Origin: Planctomycetota bacterium
GTDB lineage: Bacteria > Planctomycetota > B15-G4 > SIAN01
Length of the DNA: 64,000 nucleotides
Direction of reading: 5' to 3'
NCBI GenBank assembly: GCA_028289345.1
Contig: JANQQL010000033.1
Coordinates: 310,001-374,000 of the forward strand
Part shown: positions 60,690 to 64,000 of the stretch, one piece after another
Layout of the letters: the number at the start of each line of letters is the position of its first letter
Numbering within the stretch: the stretch's first letter is position 1
Position numbers and translations under genes: made by a program
The notes under the pieces: generated by a model
Told to the model about the DNA's origin: nothing
The model's input: the letters and a program-made list of their open reading frames with translations, nothing else
Database searches by the model: none

Positions 60690-62081
60690 GTGTCGGTCGA
60701 GCAAGGAGCAGCGGTCGAAAAAGTTGGCAAGGCAGCTCCTGGTGCCACCTCGGCAATGGCCTTGCCCTACAGTCGTGAGGCCGAGGAAGCGGTGCTCGGT
60801 TCGATGCTTCTCGACGAGAGCTGCATTGCCGACGTGACCGAACTCCTGGTTCCCGAAGACTTCTATGTCCGCTCCCACCAGATCCTGTTCGGCACCATGC
60901 TGGACCTGTTCGATCGGGGCACGGGAACCGACCTGACCATCGTTGGCGAGGCGCTGCTGAAGAGCGGCGAGCTGGAGCGCATGGGGGGCGCCCTCGAGCT
61001 GGCACGCCTCACCGAACGCGTACCGTCAAGCGCCAATGTCGTCTACCACTCTCAGATCGTCCTGGAGAAGTCCCTGCAGCGGCGTTTGATCGCCGCCGCC
61101 AATCAGATCCTCGAACAAACCCGCTCGGGAAGCGGAACCATCCAGGGGGTGGTCGACGATGCCGAGCGACTCATCTTCGAGGTCGCCCATCGCAGTGTGC
61201 GAACCGACCAGGCCTCGTTCCGTGACATCCTGGCGCAGACCATTCACTTCCTGGAGACCCGTCGCGAAGGAGATCTCTCGGGAGTCCCGACTCACTACCG
61301 AGATTTGGACGAACGCCTGAGTGGACTCCAAGGAGGCCAGCTGCTCATCCTTGCGGCCCGTCCCAGTATGGGAAAGACGACATTCGCCCTGAACGTCGCG
61401 ATGCGGGTCGCCACGATGGGGGAACCGGTGCACGGCGTGGCAATCTTCAGCCTGGAAATGACCCGCCAACAGCTCGCCCAGCACATTTTGTGCTGTTTTT
61501 CACAGATCGACGCCCATCAGCTGCGCCAGGGCTCCTTGGATCAAGAAAACTGGGAGCGCATGGGGCATGCCTGCAATGATCTTTCGGCGGCACCCATCTT
61601 CATCGACGACACGCCGGGCCTGACCATGCTGCAGATTCGCGCCAAGGCTCGGCGCTTGAAAGCCATGCACGACATCAATCTGATCGTCGTGGACTATTTG
61701 CAGCTGGTGACGGGTCCAAAGAGCGAGAGCCGGCAACAGGAAATCTCACAAATTTCCATGGGAATGAAACAGCTGGCCCGAGAGCTGGAGGTTCCGGTCA
61801 TTGCTCTGAGTCAGCTCAACCGCAGCGTCGAAGCTCGCGAGGACCATCGCCCCCGCATGTCGGACTTGCGCGAAAGTGGCTCCCTGGAACAGGACGCAGA
61901 CGTCATCATGTTCCTCCACCGCGACGAGTATTTCGATCGCGGCAAGAACCCCTCCACCAAGAACAAGGCGCAACTCATCATCGCCAAACAGCGCAACGGG
62001 CCCATCGGCGAGGTCGACCTGACCTTCATTCCCGAACAGCTTCGGTTCGAGCCGTACTCGGACCTGGACTACATGGGATAA
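60690..62081 (+). CDS. dnaB: Replicative DNA helicase DnaB
   Basis: The 463-residue hexameric helicase unwinds DNA at replication forks. The N-terminal domain (LPYSREAEEAVLGSMLLDESC) and RecA-like C-domain are complete: Walker A AARPSMGKTTF (about 221-231), Walker B LIVVDYLQLV, and the motifs SQLNRSVE and SGSLEQDADVI. No intein was noted. GTG 60690 has a GGGGGAG site, preferred over the open frame from 60669. The usual rplI-dnaB order is kept. It ends three bases before bamA. Confidence 0.97.
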   Translation: MSVEQGAAVEKVGKAAPGATSAMALPYSREAEEAVLGSMLLDESCIADVTELLVPEDFYVRSHQILFGTMLDLFDRGTGTDLTIVGEALLKSGELERMGGALELARLTERVPSSANVVYHSQIVLEKSLQRRLIAAANQILEQTRSGSGTIQGVVDDAERLIFEVAHRSVRTDQASFRDILAQTIHFLETRREGDLSGVPTHYRDLDERLSGLQGGQLLILAARPSMGKTTFALNVAMRVATMGEPVHGVAIFSLEMTRQQLAQHILCCFSQIDAHQLRQGSLDQENWERMGHACNDLSAAPIFIDDTPGLTMLQIRAKARRLKAMHDINLIVVDYLQLVTGPKSESRQQEISQISMGMKQLARELEVPVIALSQLNRSVEAREDHRPRMSDLRESGSLEQDADVIMFLHRDEYFDRGKNPSTKNKAQLIIAKQRNGPIGEVDLTFIPEQLRFEPYSDLDYMG

Positions 62082-62084
62082 GCG

Positions 62085-64000
62085 GTGTTGAGCGGAATCC
62101 TCGGACTGATTCTGGCTCTCGGATGGTGGGCCTCGCAAGAGAGCATCGTTCGGGAAGTCGTGTTCGAGGGGGAGACTCGTCTGTCTCCGGAGAATCTACG
62201 CACTCAGCTGCGCACCAAAGTAGGTTCGCCGTTTTCCTGGATCGACGCGGACCTGGACAGCAAGTCCCTGTATGAACGGTTCGCGGTCATTGCCAATTGC
62301 CGAATCGAAACCCTCGAACCCGACGGCGTCCGCGTCACCTTTCAGCTGGTCGAACCGGATGCCATTCGCAAGGTAGAGTTTGAAGGCAACGACAAGCTGG
62401 ATGACGAGGAGCTGGCCGAAGCTCTCGGGTTGTCCCTACGCGGGGTGATCCCACGCGGACTCACCGGACCAGGACCGCTGCTGTGGCTGGTGGGTCGATT
62501 GGAAGAACGGTACGAGGAAGAAGGCTACCTTTACTCCGAGATCCAAGCGTCTCTGGAAGAGCGCCGAAACGAAGAACTGGTTCTGGTGTTCCGGATCCTG
62601 GAAGGTCCCAAGGTCCGAGTGGACGACATCGAATTCCGCGGCTTATCTTTCTTCAAGCCGGGACACCTCCACGACTTGATGGAAACCAAGGAATCGTTCC
62701 TGTTCTTCCGCCACACCTTCAAGAAGAAGGCTCTGGAACGCGACCTGGCGCGACTCGAAGAGTTCTTTCGGGACGAGGGCTTCCTCGATGCCCAAGTCTC
62801 ACTCGAAGAACTCATTCCCAGCAAGAACTACCGCAAGGTGACCCTGGTCCTGCGCGTGGAGCAAGGGCCCCGCTACACCGTGGGTTCGATTGCTTTGGAG
62901 GGTCTGCAGGCGTTTTCGGAAGATGAAATCCGCCCCCTGATCGAGCTAAAACGCGGACAACCGTATCGCACCAATGCCTTTCGCCGCGACCAGAAGCGCA
63001 TTCTCGACTACTACGGGAAGCGTGGTTACATCCGAGCCGATCTCGGCGACCGCCCCGAGGAATCGCACCGCCTCGACGCGCCCATTGTCGATCTGACCTA
63101 TCGCGTGCGCGAAGATGTCGCCAAGCGCATTCGCGACATCCGCATCGTCGGCAATCACGGCACCTGGGACGAAGTGATCCGTCGTGAGCTGTTCTTCTAT
63201 CCCGGTGAATTGTTCGACCTCGAAGAGATCGCTTACTCCCAGGACCGCCTGCGCGCCAGCCGCTTGTTCCTCGGACCGGACCAACTGCCCGACGTGTTCA
63301 TTCGCAACGAGCCCACCGAGGACCCCGACTACGAAGACGTGGTGATCGAGGTGGAGGAGGGTCAAACCGGGTTCATGAACTTCCTCGGTGGCATCGGATC
63401 GGGAAGCGGCGTGTTCTTCGGGATCTCCATCGAAAAGGAAAACTTCGACCTGACCGACCTGCCGTCCAGTCCCTGGTCGTTCTTCGAAGAGTTCTTCGAC
63501 CAAGAAGCGTTCCATGGCGCGGGGCAGCGGCTGCGACTGCGTGCGAACCCGGGAAGCCGTTTCTCGAACTACTTGGTCAGCTTCACCGAGCCCTCATTGT
63601 TGGGGCCGTTGGAACGCCCGGTGTCGCTGACCACCACGGGCTACTTTCGCGAATCGTTGTTGCGTCTCTACGATGAAGACCGGGTCGGGGCTTCTGTCAG
63701 CATCGGCAAGGGGATCACCCGAGATTCCGGCGTGAGTCTGGGCGTCCGTCAGGAACGCATCGAGATCTCGAACCCGGCGGAGGACGTTCCCGATGTCGTT
63801 TCCCAAGATGGGGGACACTCGACCCGCGCGCTGACTGGCGGAGGCTGGTTTCGAGCGCTGGACTCCATTCGCAATCCCACCGACGGGTTCCTGCTCAATG
63901 CGGATGCAGAACTCTTGGGAGGCCCGTTCGGGGGTGACGTCGACGCCGTCAAGTTCGTGCTGAGCGGCGAGTACTTCTACCCTCTCTATGAGAACGAAGA
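62085..64000 (+). CDS. bamA: Outer-membrane assembly factor BamA, N-terminal part
   Basis: The frame is open from GTG 62085 (or TTG 62088) to the window end, giving about 638 residues. After a signal segment (GILGLILALGWWAS) come POTRA-type units: VVFEGETRLSPENLRTQL, VEFEGNDKLDDEELAEAL, IEFRGLSFFKPGHL, IALEGLQAFSEDEIR and IRIVGNHGTWDEVI. The last part begins the Omp85 barrel (FMNFLGGIGSGSGVFFGI...). It inserts beta-barrels in the outer membrane, which shows that the cell has one. The C-terminus lies outside the window. Confidence 0.93.
   Translation, partial: MLSGILGLILALGWWASQESIVREVVFEGETRLSPENLRTQLRTKVGSPFSWIDADLDSKSLYERFAVIANCRIETLEPDGVRVTFQLVEPDAIRKVEFEGNDKLDDEELAEALGLSLRGVIPRGLTGPGPLLWLVGRLEERYEEEGYLYSEIQASLEERRNEELVLVFRILEGPKVRVDDIEFRGLSFFKPGHLHDLMETKESFLFFRHTFKKKALERDLARLEEFFRDEGFLDAQVSLEELIPSKNYRKVTLVLRVEQGPRYTVGSIALEGLQAFSEDEIRPLIELKRGQPYRTNAFRRDQKRILDYYGKRGYIRADLGDRPEESHRLDAPIVDLTYRVREDVAKRIRDIRIVGNHGTWDEVIRRELFFYPGELFDLEEIAYSQDRLRASRLFLGPDQLPDVFIRNEPTEDPDYEDVVIEVEEGQTGFMNFLGGIGSGSGVFFGISIEKENFDLTDLPSSPWSFFEEFFDQEAFHGAGQRLRLRANPGSRFSNYLVSFTEPSLLGPLERPVSLTTTGYFRESLLRLYDEDRVGASVSIGKGITRDSGVSLGVRQERIEISNPAEDVPDVVSQDGGHSTRALTGGGWFRALDSIRNPTDGFLLNADAELLGGPFGGDVDAVKFVLSGEYFYPLYENE

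Noticed and set aside
62531..63515. Minus-strand frames inside the bamA region
   Set aside because: They are antisense to a clear POTRA/Omp85 reading frame that runs off the window end.
1..64000. CRISPR arrays, insertion sequences, prophage or restriction-defence islands
   Set aside because: I found no regularly spaced repeats, transposase or integrase motifs, phage structural genes or defence enzymes on either strand.

Overview
The window reads as chromosomal DNA of a high-GC, double-membraned bacterium, most likely a planctomycete (Planctomycetota). Reasons: the order glmU-prs-rplY-pth-rpsF-rpsR-rplI-dnaB-bamA, which I associate with that phylum; an FG-GAP/ASPIC-UnbV protein paired with a TPR lipoprotein; a formylglycine-enzyme-like fold; a carboxypeptidase-regulatory-like repeat protein; a complete MoxR/Bat cluster; lipoproteins and BamA. 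Gene density is high. Starts are often GTG or TTG, and neighbouring genes are repeatedly joined by 4-base GTGA/ATGA overlaps. I saw no insertion sequence, phage gene, CRISPR array or obvious recently acquired island.

Layout. 1-482: the end of a histidine kinase and its response regulator. 524-1789: a UMF1-type transporter. 1660-11798, minus strand: a GT-C-like membrane protein, a small unknown, a site-2 protease, a beta-sandwich repeat protein, a PolB-like exonuclease, an FmdB zinc ribbon, an MFS transporter, a large secreted orphan and a TPR protein. 11995-17345: a molybdopterin oxidoreductase, truB, then a coupled trio of [2Fe-2S] ferredoxin, metallophosphoesterase and membrane protein. 17321-20265: the FG-GAP protein and TPR lipoprotein. 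20790-22391: lipB and a UbiA-type prenyltransferase. 22692-24704: a MamK-like actin with an adjacent coiled-coil gene. 25035-27129: a CpsD-like ATPase and aroA. 27120-29731: an unknown, a small membrane protein and an FGE-like protein. 29751-42126: recG, a HEAT-repeat exported protein, the MoxR-DUF58-(DUF4381-like)-BatA-BatB-BatC-like-BatD cluster and a thioredoxin-like protein. 42333-44853: two exported orphans. 45256-47245: rho and coaE. 47579-52280: a membrane coiled-coil/BRCT protein, tatC, a YchF-like NTPase, cinA and tRNA-Gln(TTG). 52293-55130: a GT-C-like protein and a patatin-like lipase. 55358-64000: glmU, prs, three ribosomal proteins plus L25, pth, dnaB and a partial bamA cut by the window end.

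The most unusual element is the actin at 22692-23822. Its sequence resembles magnetosome actin MamK along its whole length, yet no other magnetosome gene is visible. It sits directly behind a coiled-coil gene that could encode its partner. Other points of interest: an apparent CTG start on the metallophosphoesterase, which lies in the same frame as the upstream ferredoxin; a membrane-anchored coiled-coil protein ending in a BRCT-like domain; a nested hairpin after a UUCG terminator at 42132-42236; and co-occurring polyprenyl-phosphate-pentose-type and arabinosyltransferase-like genes.
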